From DATBFX01 sp036558305 (lineage in GTDB: Bacteria; Chloroflexota; Chloroflexia; Thermomicrobiales; UBA6265): a DNA stretch of 55,281 nucleotides. Both the position numbers and the translations under genes were made by a program. The stretch lies in contig DATBFX010000005.1 in NCBI GenBank assembly GCA_036558305.1, positions 1 through 55,281 on the forward strand. The letters are read 5' to 3'. The notes beneath the pieces were generated by a model. The model was not told where the DNA came from, did no database searches, and was given only the letters and a program-made list of their open reading frames with translations. Below, in pieces: positions 1-8,286 of the stretch. Position 1 is the first letter of the stretch. Each line of letters opens with the position of its first letter.

Positions 1-1
1 C

Positions 2-247
2 TACGGCATCCTCAAGCCGAGCGACACCGCCGGCATGGAGAGCCGGGTGCTCGCCGCCGGCGTCCCGGCCGGCACCACCCCCACCGCCGGCTGCACCGGC
101 AGCTGCGCGACGGTGGACGGCACCGGCACGGTGGTGGTGACCGCGACCTCGGACTTCGCGCCGATCACGCTGGGCTTCTTCGCCTGGATGGGGATCGACG
201 GCACGGTGACGCTGACGGCCACCGCCAAGATGCGGGTGCTGTCGTGA
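2..247 (+). CDS. TadE-like pilus-assembly family protein, 3' end only
   Basis: Only the last 81 codons are inside the window; the reading frame is open from base 2 and stops with TGA at 245-247. The visible part has the alternating Thr/Val beta-rich tail typical of TadE-like pseudopilins (GTVVVTATSDFAPIT, then a hydrophobic stretch and MRVLS at the very end). The TadE-like genes further along end in the same way. It lies directly upstream of a TadG-like gene in the same direction, so the two are probably co-transcribed. The N-terminal membrane segment that would confirm the family is outside the window. Confidence 0.7.
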   Translation, partial: YGILKPSDTAGMESRVLAAGVPAGTTPTAGCTGSCATVDGTGTVVVTATSDFAPITLGFFAWMGIDGTVTLTATAKMRVLS

Positions 248-273
248 CCGCGGCACCGCACGGAGGATCCGCC

Positions 274-1311
274 ATGGACCGGGGCGAGGGCGCCCACCCG
301 GCGCAGATCGTGGTCATGTTCGCGCTGTTCGCCACGGCGCTGGTCGGGGCGCTGGGGTTGGCGACCGACCTCGGGATCAGCTTCGCCGGCCGCCGCGCGA
401 TGCAGAACGCCGCGGATGCCGCCGCCTACGCCGGCGCCCGCAAGGTCGCCAAGGCCGCGTCGACCGCGGGGGTGTCCGTCCAAACCGAGGTCAGCGGTCT
501 CATCTCCAACAACGGCTACACCTTCGCCTCGGCGACTCCAACCGTCGCCTGCGCCTACGTCACCGACGCCGACGCCGCGGTGGGCGACTGCAGCGCGACG
601 GTGCCCGCGACGGCGACGGGGGTGAAGGTGACGGTGACCGAGACCCACCCGACCTTCTTCCTCCGGGTGGTGCCGGGTGGCCCCGAGACCGCGACGACAA
701 GCGCCACCGCGACCGCCCACGTCAAGATCCCCGGCCTGACCGGGGCCGGCCCCTTCATCGTCTGCGCCACCGACACCGTCCTGGCCGCGGGCGGCAAGAT
801 GAACATCCTCAACAAGGTGAGCGGGTCGTGGCAGCTCAACATGGACGCCGTCGGCAAGACTTTCAACATCCACGAGCCGAGCCCCAGCCAGTTCAACAAG
901 TGCGGCATCGGCAGCTCCAAGTACAAGGGGATCGCCGACTCGGACGCCAACAAGAACCTGACGGCGGGACCGGGCGACGAGAAGTACTTCGCCTTCAAGG
1001 AGGGGGACACCGCCTCCATCAGCGTTTCGGTGCCCGGCATCCAGGGCTGTCAGGCGGGGACCAGCGGCAAGGACATCACCAACTGCGTGGCCTACCTGCC
1101 GATCGCGGTGATCGACGCGAGCCACCCGCCGCAGGAGACGGGCAGCGACAAGAAGATCTGGACGGTGGGGTTCGCCGCCTTCCTGATCACGGCCGACGGC
1201 GCCAACGCCCACACCGGCAAGCTCCTGGCCGACTACATCGTCAAGGGTTCGGGCAGCTCGGGTTGGACAACGACCTACTTCGGCCCCGTCGTCATCAAGC
1301 TCACCAAGTGA
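274..1311 (+). CDS. TadG-like secreted/pilus-assembly protein
   Basis: The 345-residue product has an N-terminal hydrophobic segment (about residues 8-32, PAQIVVMFALFATALVG...) followed by GRRAMQNAADAAAYAGAR, the signature at the start of TadG/TadE-like Flp pilus proteins. The rest is a Thr/Val-rich extracellular domain with several Cys. ATG 274 is chosen because GGAGGAT stands six bases upstream; a GTG at 244 would overlap the preceding stop by four bases but lacks a ribosome site. The gene at 1595-2635 on the other strand is a clear paralogue. Motor genes tadA/B/C are not in the window, so the exact role (pilus, adhesion, envelope) is unknown. Confidence 0.8.
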   Translation: MDRGEGAHPAQIVVMFALFATALVGALGLATDLGISFAGRRAMQNAADAAAYAGARKVAKAASTAGVSVQTEVSGLISNNGYTFASATPTVACAYVTDADAAVGDCSATVPATATGVKVTVTETHPTFFLRVVPGGPETATTSATATAHVKIPGLTGAGPFIVCATDTVLAAGGKMNILNKVSGSWQLNMDAVGKTFNIHEPSPSQFNKCGIGSSKYKGIADSDANKNLTAGPGDEKYFAFKEGDTASISVSVPGIQGCQAGTSGKDITNCVAYLPIAVIDASHPPQETGSDKKIWTVGFAAFLITADGANAHTGKLLADYIVKGSGSSGWTTTYFGPVVIKLTK

Positions 1312-1510
1312 GACTACCGGCGGGCATTCACGACCATGGCCTTGGAGACAGGTCGTAACCGTGATCCAGATCGACGCGGCGCCGTCCGTGCCCCCGATGC
1401 ACGGCCTTCGCCGGGACCATGACCGGCTCCGGTCGTCGTCCCGCCGGCAACCCGACGATGTCCCAAAGCCAGGCAGTTGCCGATCCTCAATCGCGGGAGA
1501 GTGCCTGTGG

Positions 1511-1572
1511 GAGACCGCAAGACGGGCGGCAGAGCAACCCCGTGGCCGCCCCGCCGCCCGCCTTGCGGTCTC
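1511..1572. terminator. Inverted repeat between convergent TadG-like genes, likely bidirectional terminator
   Basis: GAGACCGCAAGACGGGCGG at 1511-1529 pairs with 1554-1572 over 19 positions with one mismatch, leaving a 24-base loop. It sits 23 bases before the stop of the minus-strand TadG-like gene and about 200 bases after the stop of the plus-strand one. No clear T-run follows on either side, so Rho-independent termination is inferred from position only. Confidence 0.45.
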
Positions 1573-1594
1573 TACCGAGGACGAACTAACCGCC

Positions 1595-2635
1595 CTACTC
1601 GGTGAGTCGGACCACGGCGACCGCGCCGCTGTCGCGACTCCACCCGGTCACCGCGCCGCCGAAGGAGAGGTAGTCGTCGAGCAGCGTCCCCTCGTGGCAG
1701 TTGGCGCCGCAACTGGCGATCCGGAAGGCGAGCACCTTGACGATCCAGAACTTGCGTTGGCTTCCCGACTTCACCGCCGGGTGGCCGTGGGCCGAATTGC
1801 TGGCGACCGGGAGGAAGAGGACGCAGTTGTATGGCTCGGCGGTGCCTTCGGCGCAGCCCTCGATCCCTTGCACCTTGAAGCGGGTCGGTCCCGCTTTGGT
1901 GCCGGTATCGCCGTACCAGTATTCGCCCAGTTCTTTGCCGTTGTTCGAGTTCTGGTCGGCGAGGCCTTTGAAGCTGGAACTCGCGATCCCGCAGTCACCG
2001 ATCTGGGGACCGTGCACCTGGAACGTCTTCCCGATCGCGTCGGGGTTGACCGTGTTGTCGTCCGTTAGGAGGTTCATCGTCCCGCCGCTGGAGAGCTTCG
2101 TGCTGTAGCCGCAGACGATGAACGGACCGTCCATCCCCGCCCGGTAGAGGCGCTCGACCTGGGCCCTCGCGGTGGCGGAGGTCGTCACGTTCGCCGGCGC
2201 TCCGGGGATGACCCGGATGAAGTAGGTCGGATGCGTCTCCGAGACGGTGACCGTTACCCCAACCGCCGTCGCCGGCACGGAGACGCTGCAGTCGCCCACG
2301 GAGGAGCCGTAGTCGTCGACGTACTGGCAGGAGTCCAGGCTCGGCGGGTTGTCCATCCTGTTGCCATCGACGATGGCCTGGACGTCCGTCAGGGCCGAAG
2401 TCGGGCTCGACGTCGTGTACCGCGCGACCTGGCGGGCGCCGGCGATGGCCCCGAGGTCGGCCGCGTTTTGCATCGTCCGTCGTTCGGCAAACGACATGCC
2501 GAGATCGATGGCGAGCCCGAGGACCCCGAACATGGCCGTCGCGAAGAGGGCGAACATGATGATGACTTGACCGGGCGACGGTTTGTCGTCGCCTTCCCTC
2601 GCCGGTTTCGGGCGAGACCCCACATCGTCGTTCAT
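1595..2635 (-). CDS. TadG-like secreted/pilus-assembly protein, paralogue of the 274-1311 gene
   Basis: The 346-residue product repeats the layout of the convergent neighbour: hydrophobic segment near residues 18-42, then RRTMQNAADLGAIAGARQ, a Thr/Val-rich extracellular region, a conserved AGMDGPFIVCGYS block and conserved Cys (compare GAGPFIVCATD in the neighbour). ATG 2635 is chosen because GAGGAA stands seven bases upstream; a longer frame to 2695 has no ribosome site. The two genes are tail-to-tail and look like an inverted duplication that has diverged widely. The family belongs to Flp/Tad pilus systems; the specific role here is not known. Confidence 0.8.
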   Translation of the reverse strand: MNDDVGSRPKPAREGDDKPSPGQVIIMFALFATAMFGVLGLAIDLGMSFAERRTMQNAADLGAIAGARQVARYTTSSPTSALTDVQAIVDGNRMDNPPSLDSCQYVDDYGSSVGDCSVSVPATAVGVTVTVSETHPTYFIRVIPGAPANVTTSATARAQVERLYRAGMDGPFIVCGYSTKLSSGGTMNLLTDDNTVNPDAIGKTFQVHGPQIGDCGIASSSFKGLADQNSNNGKELGEYWYGDTGTKAGPTRFKVQGIEGCAEGTAEPYNCVLFLPVASNSAHGHPAVKSGSQRKFWIVKVLAFRIASCGANCHEGTLLDDYLSFGGAVTGWSRDSGAVAVVRLTE

Positions 2636-2941
2636 CGGACATTCCTCGATTCGATGCGCGTGGTCCGCCACGGGCGCTTGCCGCCTCGATCCCAAGTGGC
2701 GCGCCCGCCGGACGTCAGGATGAAAATCGGTTCACGGGAACGATTCCACCCCAACGCAGCAGGAATCGTTGGGGAGCATCGGACCGCGCCGTTGGGAACG
2801 CCTGCGTGGCCGGCACCGGCGGGAGGCGACGTGCTGCCGAAACGCTCGCCGGCAACAGCCCTCCCACCCGGTCGCCGCCGGCGCGGCCATCCCGTCGGGG
2901 CAGCCGAACGGTGGCCGACGAGGTGGTGACCACGGGCCCGG
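2636..2941. other. Intergenic stretch without a recognisable gene
   Basis: About 300 bases separate two minus-strand Tad-family genes. Reading frames here have no ribosome site or recognisable protein family. The stretch should hold the promoter of the downstream TadG-like gene, but no good -35/-10 pair was found. Confidence 0.5.
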
Positions 2942-3379
2942 TCATGACAGGACCCGCGCCGACGAACTGGAACTCAGCGTGACCGGGCCGAGCCCGAAGT
3001 AGTTCTGCAAGAACGCCGTCGTGATTGGTGTGTAGGTCCGGGTTCCGGTCACGGTCACCGTCCCGGTGCCGCCGGCGTCCGAGTAGTCGCCGGAGAGATC
3101 GACGGTGACGGTGGTGCCGGTCGCGAGATCGTCGCTGTGCCCGGTGACCCAGCCCTTGATGCCGTCGGTGTCGGTCGGGTTGCGGGCACCGTAGCCGGCA
3201 CCTTCGCGCACCGCGCTGCGCAGGTCGATGTACTGGAAGAACATCTGACCCAGATCGAGCGTACCGAGCATGATCAGCAGCATCAGCGGCAGACCGAAGG
3301 CGAACTCGATCAAGCCCTGTCCGCGATGTCCCGCGGCTGCCCTTCGGGCACGCCACCGCCCAATTCGACCGAGGAGCAT
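2942..3379 (-). CDS. TadE-like pseudopilin
   Basis: The 145-residue product has a short basic N-terminus, then GQGLIEFAFGLPLMLLIML, the classic TadE motif in which a Glu sits at the start of the single membrane helix, and then LRSAVREGAGYGARNPTD, also typical of TadE. The C-terminal half is a small Thr-rich beta domain ending in SSSSARVLS. ATG 3379 is preceded by AGGAGGT. It follows two other TadE-like genes on the same strand (3446-3907 and 4310-4726), so these three form a tandem family. TadE-like proteins are anchored outside the membrane and assist Flp pilus assembly. Confidence 0.85.
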   Translation of the reverse strand: MLLGRIGRWRARRAAAGHRGQGLIEFAFGLPLMLLIMLGTLDLGQMFFQYIDLRSAVREGAGYGARNPTDTDGIKGWVTGHSDDLATGTTVTVDLSGDYSDAGGTGTVTVTGTRTYTPITTAFLQNYFGLGPVTLSSSSSARVLS

Positions 3380-3445
3380 GGCAAAACCTCCTGGCGGGGC
3401 CGTCGAGCGGGCCCGCTTCGCGAACCCGTCCGCTCCGCCTACCGT

Positions 3446-3907
3446 CTACTCGGTCGTCACCTTGGCCGATGAGGACATCGTGATCGGGCCGATCCCGAGC
3501 AAGTCCTGCGTGATCGCCGAAAAGTCGGTATCCGCCGAGACCGTCACGTCGCTGCACCCGGCGTAGCAGCCACCGGTGCACGAGACCGTGATGTTGTCGT
3601 CGGAGATGTCGAGGGCACTGGCGTAGTCGATGACCTTGGTCTTGATACCGTCGGTGTCGGCCGGGTTCATCTTCCCGTAGCGGGCGCCTTCGCGGACCGC
3701 GTTGTGGAGTTGCGAGTACATGTAGACGGCGCGGCCGAAGTCGATGGTGCCAAAGACCATCATGAAAAATGCGACGCTGACGATCGCGAACTCGACGATC
3801 GCCTGACCGGACGATGCTTCCCGGCGGGAACGGAGAACGGAGAAGCGGCGCCGAGTTACCGATGGCGCCGTCGGCGCCGCGTTCGGCACCTCCTGCGGCT
3901 GTTCCAT
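3446..3907 (-). CDS. TadE-like pseudopilin
   Basis: The 153-residue product has the TadE pattern SSGQAIVEFAIVSVAFFMMV followed by YSQLHNAVREGARYGKMNP. A pair of Cys (CTGGCYAGC) in the C-terminal beta domain could form disulphides outside the cell. ATG 3907 is chosen over the longer frame (to 3988) because GGAGGTG stands seven bases upstream. It is very similar to the gene at 4310-4726, which points to a recent tandem duplication. About 60 bases separate it from the downstream TadE-like gene on the same strand, so they probably share a transcript. Confidence 0.85.
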   Translation of the reverse strand: MEQPQEVPNAAPTAPSVTRRRFSVLRSRREASSGQAIVEFAIVSVAFFMMVFGTIDFGRAVYMYSQLHNAVREGARYGKMNPADTDGIKTKVIDYASALDISDDNITVSCTGGCYAGCSDVTVSADTDFSAITQDLLGIGPITMSSSAKVTTE

Positions 3908-4309
3908 GTCGTCCACCTCCTCGGTGCGTTCTGACCCTACGCCCAAGTTGACGTGGCGACATCTTGGAACCAAAACGCGCGAACTCATAGGCGGAGAAAG
4001 AGGGAAAGCCGAAGGGGAAGAAACTCCTCACGGGCTGAGCCGGTCGCGTCCCCCTTGCCGGTACCGAAGTCGGGACCGCTCGCGATCGTCAGGACGTGTA
4101 CGTACGAAGGTATCCTTCCAGTCCGTGCCCTCCTCCTATCGCCTGGTCTGCCGGGGCGCCTCGTCACGAGCCGTCCAACCGGCCCCACGCGCCGGTGACC
4201 TTTGGCAGGGTGGAGAGAGTACGAAAGCCCTGCGTGCGGGCGCGAAGCCGCGGTCGGGACGCTGCCAAAGGGCGGCGCCTGCACGAAACGGCCGGTCGGC
4301 CACCGCCGT
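3908..4309. other. Intergenic stretch without a recognisable gene
   Basis: The 402 bases between two tandem TadE-like genes contain no frame with a ribosome site or a recognisable product. No terminator hairpin or strong promoter was seen. Confidence 0.5.
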
Positions 4310-4726
4310 CTACTCGGTGCTGGCGGTCGCCGACGCACTCATCGTGATCGGCGAGAGACCGAGAAACTCCTGGGTGATCGCCGAAAACGGCGCACTGGCC
4401 TCAACCGTGATCTCGGTGCTCGAGCTGGTGCATCCGCCCGTGCACGTCACCGTGACGTCGGACGTGTCGAGATCGAATGCGTTGGCACCGGCGATGACCT
4501 TGCTCTTGATGGTGGAGGTATCCGCCGGATAGAGCTTCCCGTAGCGGGCTCCCTCGCGGACCGCGTTGTGGAGTTGCGAGTACATGTAGATGGCGCGGCC
4601 GAAGTCGAGGGTTCCGAAGACGATCAGGAAAAAGGCCACGCTGGCAATCGCGAATTCGACGATGGCCTGACCGGACGCCGACCGCCGGCTCACGCGCAAC
4701 CGCGCGACCATGCTCCGTCGCCGCAT
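4310..4726 (-). CDS. TadE-like pseudopilin
   Basis: The 138-residue product has SASGQAIVEFAIASVAFFLI and YSQLHNAVREGARYGKLYP, nearly the same as the gene at 3446-3907, including the Cys-containing CTGGCTSS block. ATG 4726 has GGAGGTG five bases upstream; a frame reaching 4801 is longer but unsupported. It is the first gene of the minus-strand Tad-family group and faces away from the purine cluster that begins at 4958. Confidence 0.85.
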   Translation of the reverse strand: MRRRSMVARLRVSRRSASGQAIVEFAIASVAFFLIVFGTLDFGRAIYMYSQLHNAVREGARYGKLYPADTSTIKSKVIAGANAFDLDTSDVTVTCTGGCTSSSTEITVEASAPFSAITQEFLGLSPITMSASATASTE

Positions 4727-4957
4727 CCTGGCACCTCCTGGCTGTTCGCCCTTCCGACGCACGCGAATGCGCCGCCGTCGTCTGACCCCGGCCCGTCCCA
4801 TCCTAGGTAATGCGGACAGAATGTCGAGAGGTAGAAGGTCCTTTGCGAGTCAGATCAAGGTTGTCGAGTTGGCACACCAATCGTCCTATCGCCGGTGTAA
4901 GATGACGCGACCAATCTCACCCGCGAGACCGGCGTATTCGTCGAAGGATGGAACGGG

Positions 4958-5524
4958 GTGACGGCGCGGCGTTGGACCATCGCCGAGGTGAACGTCTGGG
5001 ATCGCCCGGCGTTCGTGGCGCACCTGGGTTTCCTGTTCGAACAGACGCCGTCGATCGTCGAAGCCGCCTGGGCCGATCGCCCGTTCGCCAGCCGCGACGA
5101 CCTGCACCGGGCGCTCGTCTCCGTCCTCGCCCGGCTTGACGAGGACCACCGGGTGGCGTTGATTCGCGCCCACCCCGATCTGGTCGGTCGCGCCGCGCTG
5201 GCGGGGACGCTGACGCGCGCCTCGACCGGCGAGCAGCAAGCGGCCGGTCTCGACCCCGGCCGTCTGACGCCCGAGGAGATCGCACGCTTCGCCGACCTGA
5301 ACGCGGTCTACCGGATGCGCTTCGGCTTCCCGTTCGTCATCTGCGCCCGCGAAAACACCAAGGATGCGATCCTCGCCGGGTTCGCGGCTCGCCTCGGCAA
5401 CGACCGCGACGGCGAGATCGCCACAGCCCTTGCCGAAATCGCGAAAATCTGTTGGTATCGGCTGGTGGACGCCGTGGACGAAGGGGCGGAAGGCGGAAGG
5501 CGGAGGGCGGAAGGAGTGGACTGA
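4958..5524 (+). CDS. uraD: OHCU decarboxylase (urate pathway)
   Basis: 2-oxo-4-hydroxy-4-carboxy-5-ureidoimidazoline decarboxylase makes S-allantoin, the last step of the urate oxidation branch. The 188-residue product has the family landmarks ALIRAHPDLVGRAAL (the His is the proposed catalytic residue) and FGFPFVICARENTKDAIL. GTG 4958 is used, with GAAGGA about nine bases upstream. Urate oxidase and HIU hydrolase follow on the same strand, completing the three-step conversion. The last dozen residues (EGGRRRAEGVD) are not family sequence: they are encoded by the left arm of a palindromic element that starts at 5485, so the natural C-terminus has been replaced or extended. Confidence 0.93.
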   Translation: MTARRWTIAEVNVWDRPAFVAHLGFLFEQTPSIVEAAWADRPFASRDDLHRALVSVLARLDEDHRVALIRAHPDLVGRAALAGTLTRASTGEQQAAGLDPGRLTPEEIARFADLNAVYRMRFGFPFVICARENTKDAILAGFAARLGNDRDGEIATALAEIAKICWYRLVDAVDEGAEGGRRRAEGVD

Positions 5525-5580
5525 GGATCGTGGGTCGAGGGCTGAACGGACAGTCCGCCCTCCGCCTTCCGCCTTCCGCC
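5485..5580. repeat. Tandem-armed inverted repeat (GGCGGAA type) at the uraD/urate oxidase junction
   Basis: The left arm 5485-5511 and right arm 5554-5580 are perfect reverse complements over 27 bases. Each arm is made of 7-base units GGCGGAA/GGCGGAG. The 42-base loop contains the uraD stop and an ACTGAGGA motif whose complement recurs in other loops. The right arm ends 12 bases before the urate oxidase ATG. Confidence 0.9.
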
Positions 5581-5592
5581 TTCGGAGGAGAG

Positions 5593-6516
5593 ATGGACTA
5601 CACAGTCGGCTACGGCAAGCGCCGCGTGCCGGTCTACCGGGTGCACGCGGCGCCGTTGACGGGGGTGAGACCGATCCCCGAGTCGCCGTTTACGGGACGC
5701 GCCAACACCGTCTTCGCGCTCGAGGTCGACGTCGAGGTGCTCGGCGGCGACTTCCTCGCCGCCTACACGCGCGGTGACAACACGGGGCTGGTCGCGACCG
5801 ACTCGATGAAGAACTTCATCCTGCGCCAGGCCCTCGCCTACGACGGCGCCACCCTGGAGGGATTCCTCTCCTTCCTCGGCCACGGGTTGCTCGCGACCTA
5901 CGCGCAGATCCGTTCGCTGCGCCTCTCGGGTCGCGAGATGCCCTTCGTCGCGGCGCCGGTTCCCGACGGCCAGGGCGGCTTCGCCCCCAGCGCCGTCCTG
6001 TTCGACCGCATCGACGCCGACTACGCGGCCGCTTCCCTCGATCTGGAGGCGGACGGCGACGGCGTCGCGGTGATCGGGCACAGTTGCGGCCGGGTCGGGA
6101 TGCGCCTGATGAAAACGACCGGCAGCGCCTTTACCAGCTTCCTTCGCGACGGCTATACGACCCTGCCCGAGCGCCGCGACCGTCCGCTCTACGTCACCCT
6201 CGACGTCGATTGGCGGTACGCCGATCCGGCGGACCTCCTCGGCGGCGATCCGGCGCGCTACGTTCCGGCCGAGCAGGTCCGGGACCTGATCCGTACCGTG
6301 TTCCACGAGTTTGTCAGCGAATCGATCCAGCACCTGGTCCACGCATTCGCTCTCCGCCTGTTGGACCGGTTTCCCCAACTCGCGGAGATCGGTTTCCGCG
6401 CCGAGAACCGGACCCGCGACCCCTACGGCGAATCCGACTCCGATCCTCGCGTACGGGTCTACAGCGATCCCTTCCCGGCGTACGGAGAGATCACGTTGCG
6501 GCTACGACGGACGTAG
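5593..6516 (+). CDS. uox: Urate oxidase (uricase)
   Basis: Cofactor-free urate oxidase converts urate to 5-hydroxyisourate. The 307-residue length is normal. Lys9 in GYGKRRV and Thr69 in NTGLVATDSMKN match the catalytic Lys and Thr of the family, and the C-terminal part contains NRTRDPYGESD and a final beta strand. ATG 5593 is preceded by GGAGG; an upstream extension in the same frame to 5452 is only translated palindrome. It is flanked by uraD (68 bases upstream) and HIU hydrolase (80 bases downstream), with an inverted repeat in both gaps, so the operon is intact but its spacers have been remodelled. Confidence 0.95.
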   Translation: MDYTVGYGKRRVPVYRVHAAPLTGVRPIPESPFTGRANTVFALEVDVEVLGGDFLAAYTRGDNTGLVATDSMKNFILRQALAYDGATLEGFLSFLGHGLLATYAQIRSLRLSGREMPFVAAPVPDGQGGFAPSAVLFDRIDADYAAASLDLEADGDGVAVIGHSCGRVGMRLMKTTGSAFTSFLRDGYTTLPERRDRPLYVTLDVDWRYADPADLLGGDPARYVPAEQVRDLIRTVFHEFVSESIQHLVHAFALRLLDRFPQLAEIGFRAENRTRDPYGESDSDPRVRVYSDPFPAYGEITLRLRRT

Positions 6517-6584
6517 GGGTCAGGGGACAGGGGTCAGGGGTCAGGATGAATAGCGTTCTCTCTGACCCCTGTCCCCTGACCCCT
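6515..6584. repeat. Tandem-armed inverted repeat (GGGGTCA type) between urate oxidase and HIU hydrolase
   Basis: The left arm 6515-6537 and right arm 6562-6584 are perfect reverse complements over 23 bases, built from 7-base units GGGGTCA/GGGGACA. The left arm starts inside the urate oxidase stop codon and the right arm ends 12 bases before the next ATG. The architecture equals the element at 5485 although the arm sequence is unrelated. Confidence 0.9.
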
Positions 6585-6596
6585 CGAAGGTTGGCG

Positions 6597-6956
6597 ATGG
6601 GACGCTTGACGACGCACGTTCTGGATACGGCGCAGGGGAGGCCGGCGGCGGGGATCGAAATCGAACTCTGGCGGCTCGACGATGCGGGCGAGCGCCGCCT
6701 GCCTTTGCGGGTGGTGCGGACGAATGCCGATGGACGGACCGATGGGCCGTTGCTGGAGGGCGAGGCGTTGAGCACCGGCACCTACGAGTTGGTCTTCGGC
6801 GTGGGCGAGTATTTTGCGCGGCAGCCGGTGACGACGGACGAGCCGCCGTTCCTCGATCGGGTGCCGGTCCGGTTCGGTATCGCCGACCCCGCTGGCCACT
6901 ACCACGTCCCGCTGCTCGTTTCGCCCTGGGCCTACAGCACCTACCGTGGCAGTTGA
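6597..6956 (+). CDS. uraH: 5-hydroxyisourate hydrolase (transthyretin-like)
   Basis: The enzyme hydrolyses 5-hydroxyisourate, the product of urate oxidase, to OHCU. The 119-residue product begins LTTHVLDTAQGRPAAG, the family N-terminal motif with a catalytic His, contains HYHVPLLVSPWAYSTYRGS at the end, and closes with the diagnostic YRGS tetrapeptide. ATG 6597 is selected because it gives the normal length; the longer overlapping frame runs into urate oxidase. The gene overlaps the allantoate amidohydrolase start by 11 bases, which indicates translational coupling. Confidence 0.95.
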   Translation: MGRLTTHVLDTAQGRPAAGIEIELWRLDDAGERRLPLRVVRTNADGRTDGPLLEGEALSTGTYELVFGVGEYFARQPVTTDEPPFLDRVPVRFGIADPAGHYHVPLLVSPWAYSTYRGS

Positions 6957-8286
6957 CCCATCGCCCGGTGCGCTCACCCGCGCCCACATGGTCATGGCGC
7001 GCTGCGACCTCCTCGCCCACTTCAGCGAAGAGGACGATCGCCTGACCCGCCGCTACGGCACCCGCGCCCTGCGCGCGGCCCAGGACGCCGTCGCCGTTTG
7101 GATGATCGCCGCCGGCATGACGGTCCGCCACGACGCGATCGGCAACCTCATCGGGCGGCACGAGGGCGGAAGGCGGAAGGCGGAAGGCGGAGGGGAGGAT
7201 TCGCCTGCTCAGTCCGGGGCATCCTCTGGGTCCCTCAGTCCTCAGTCCGCTCTCGCCCCCCTTTCGGCCTTCCGCCTTCCGCCCTTCCTCCTCGGCGGAC
7301 ACCTCGACACCGTCCGCGACGCCGGAAGGTACGACGGTACGCTCGGCGTGCTCGTCGGCATCGCCGCCGTCGAACGCCTGCGGGCGGCGGACGAGTCGCT
7401 GCCGTTCGCGGTCGAGATCGTCGCGTTTGCCGACGAGGAAGGGTTACGGTTCCACACCGCCTACCTCGGCAGTTGGGTCTTCGCGGGGACGCTCGATCCT
7501 GCCCTGCTCGATCGCACCGACGCCGACGGTGTCACCCTCGACGCCGCGATCCGCGCCTTTGGCGGCGATCCGGTGGCGGCCGCTTCTGGGGAGATCGAGA
7601 CCGGTCGCTATCTCGGATTCGTCGAGACCCACATCGAGCAAGGGCCGATCCTCGAAGCGGACGGGTTGCCGGTCGGTGTCGTCGCGGCGATCGCCGGCCA
7701 AACTCGCCTCTCCGTCACCTTCGCCGGCGAAGCGGGCCACGCGGGAACGATTCCGATGGCGCTCCGCCGCGATGCCCTCTGCGCCGCCGCCGAGTTCGTC
7801 CTCGCCGTCGAGCACATCGGCCGAACCACAGACGGCCTCGTCGCGACGGTCGGGCAACTCGCCGCCGAACCGGGCGCGAGCAACGTGGTCCCCGGCCGCG
7901 TCCGCCTGACCCTCGACGTCCGCCATGCCGCCGACGCGGTCCGCGGCGCGGCAACGGAGGCGATCCTCGACCGGGCAAAGGCGATCGCGGGAGAACGCAA
8001 CGTCGCCGTCTCTTTCGCGAACCGGAACGACACCCATGCCGTCACCTGCGACTCCGCGTTGACCACCACGCTAGAAAACGCGGTGACCGCGACCGGCTAT
8101 CCGGTGCGGCGCCTCGTCAGCGGCGCCGGTCACGACGCGGTCGCCCTCTCGGTCCGGATGCCGGTCGCGATGCTCTTCGTCCGCTGCGCCGGCGGCGTCA
8201 GCCACAACCCGGCGGAGTCGGTGACGGTGGAGGACGTCGCGGCCGCGGTCGAGGTGCTAGACCGTCTCATCACTGGGCTTGCGTGA
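6946..8286 (+). CDS. allC: Allantoate amidohydrolase (M20 family), with an in-frame repeat-encoded insert
   Basis: The M20-type metalloenzyme releases ammonia from allantoate. Metal ligands are visible: GGHLDTVRDAGRYDG (His119, Asp130), EEGLRF (Glu164-165), ETHIEQGP (His229) and SHNPAES near the end. The 446-residue product starts with GTG 6946 inside uraH. About residues 73-116 (RRKAEGG... to SAFRLPPF) are translated from the inverted repeat at 7163-7285 and fall exactly between GNLIGR and LLGGHLD, a surface loop in this family. The insert keeps the frame and brings no stop, so the enzyme may stay active. The last 30 bases overlap a minus-strand PIN gene. A related carbamoyl-amino-acid hydrolase is possible, but the operon favours allC. 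Confidence 0.88.
   Translation: MAVDPSPGALTRAHMVMARCDLLAHFSEEDDRLTRRYGTRALRAAQDAVAVWMIAAGMTVRHDAIGNLIGRHEGGRRKAEGGGEDSPAQSGASSGSLSPQSALAPLSAFRLPPFLLGGHLDTVRDAGRYDGTLGVLVGIAAVERLRAADESLPFAVEIVAFADEEGLRFHTAYLGSWVFAGTLDPALLDRTDADGVTLDAAIRAFGGDPVAAASGEIETGRYLGFVETHIEQGPILEADGLPVGVVAAIAGQTRLSVTFAGEAGHAGTIPMALRRDALCAAAEFVLAVEHIGRTTDGLVATVGQLAAEPGASNVVPGRVRLTLDVRHAADAVRGAATEAILDRAKAIAGERNVAVSFANRNDTHAVTCDSALTTTLENAVTATGYPVRRLVSGAGHDAVALSVRMPVAMLFVRCAGGVSHNPAESVTVEDVAAAVEVLDRLITGLA
7163..7285. repeat. Tandem-armed inverted repeat (GGCGGAA type) inside allC
   Basis: The arms 7163-7181 and 7267-7285 are perfect over 19 bases and extend further with mismatches; units are the heptamer GGCGGAA. The 85-base loop carries CTCAGTCCTCAGTCC, similar to the loop of the element at 5485 read on the other strand. 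The element is translated in frame, so it behaves as a protein-coding palindromic insertion. Confidence 0.88.
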
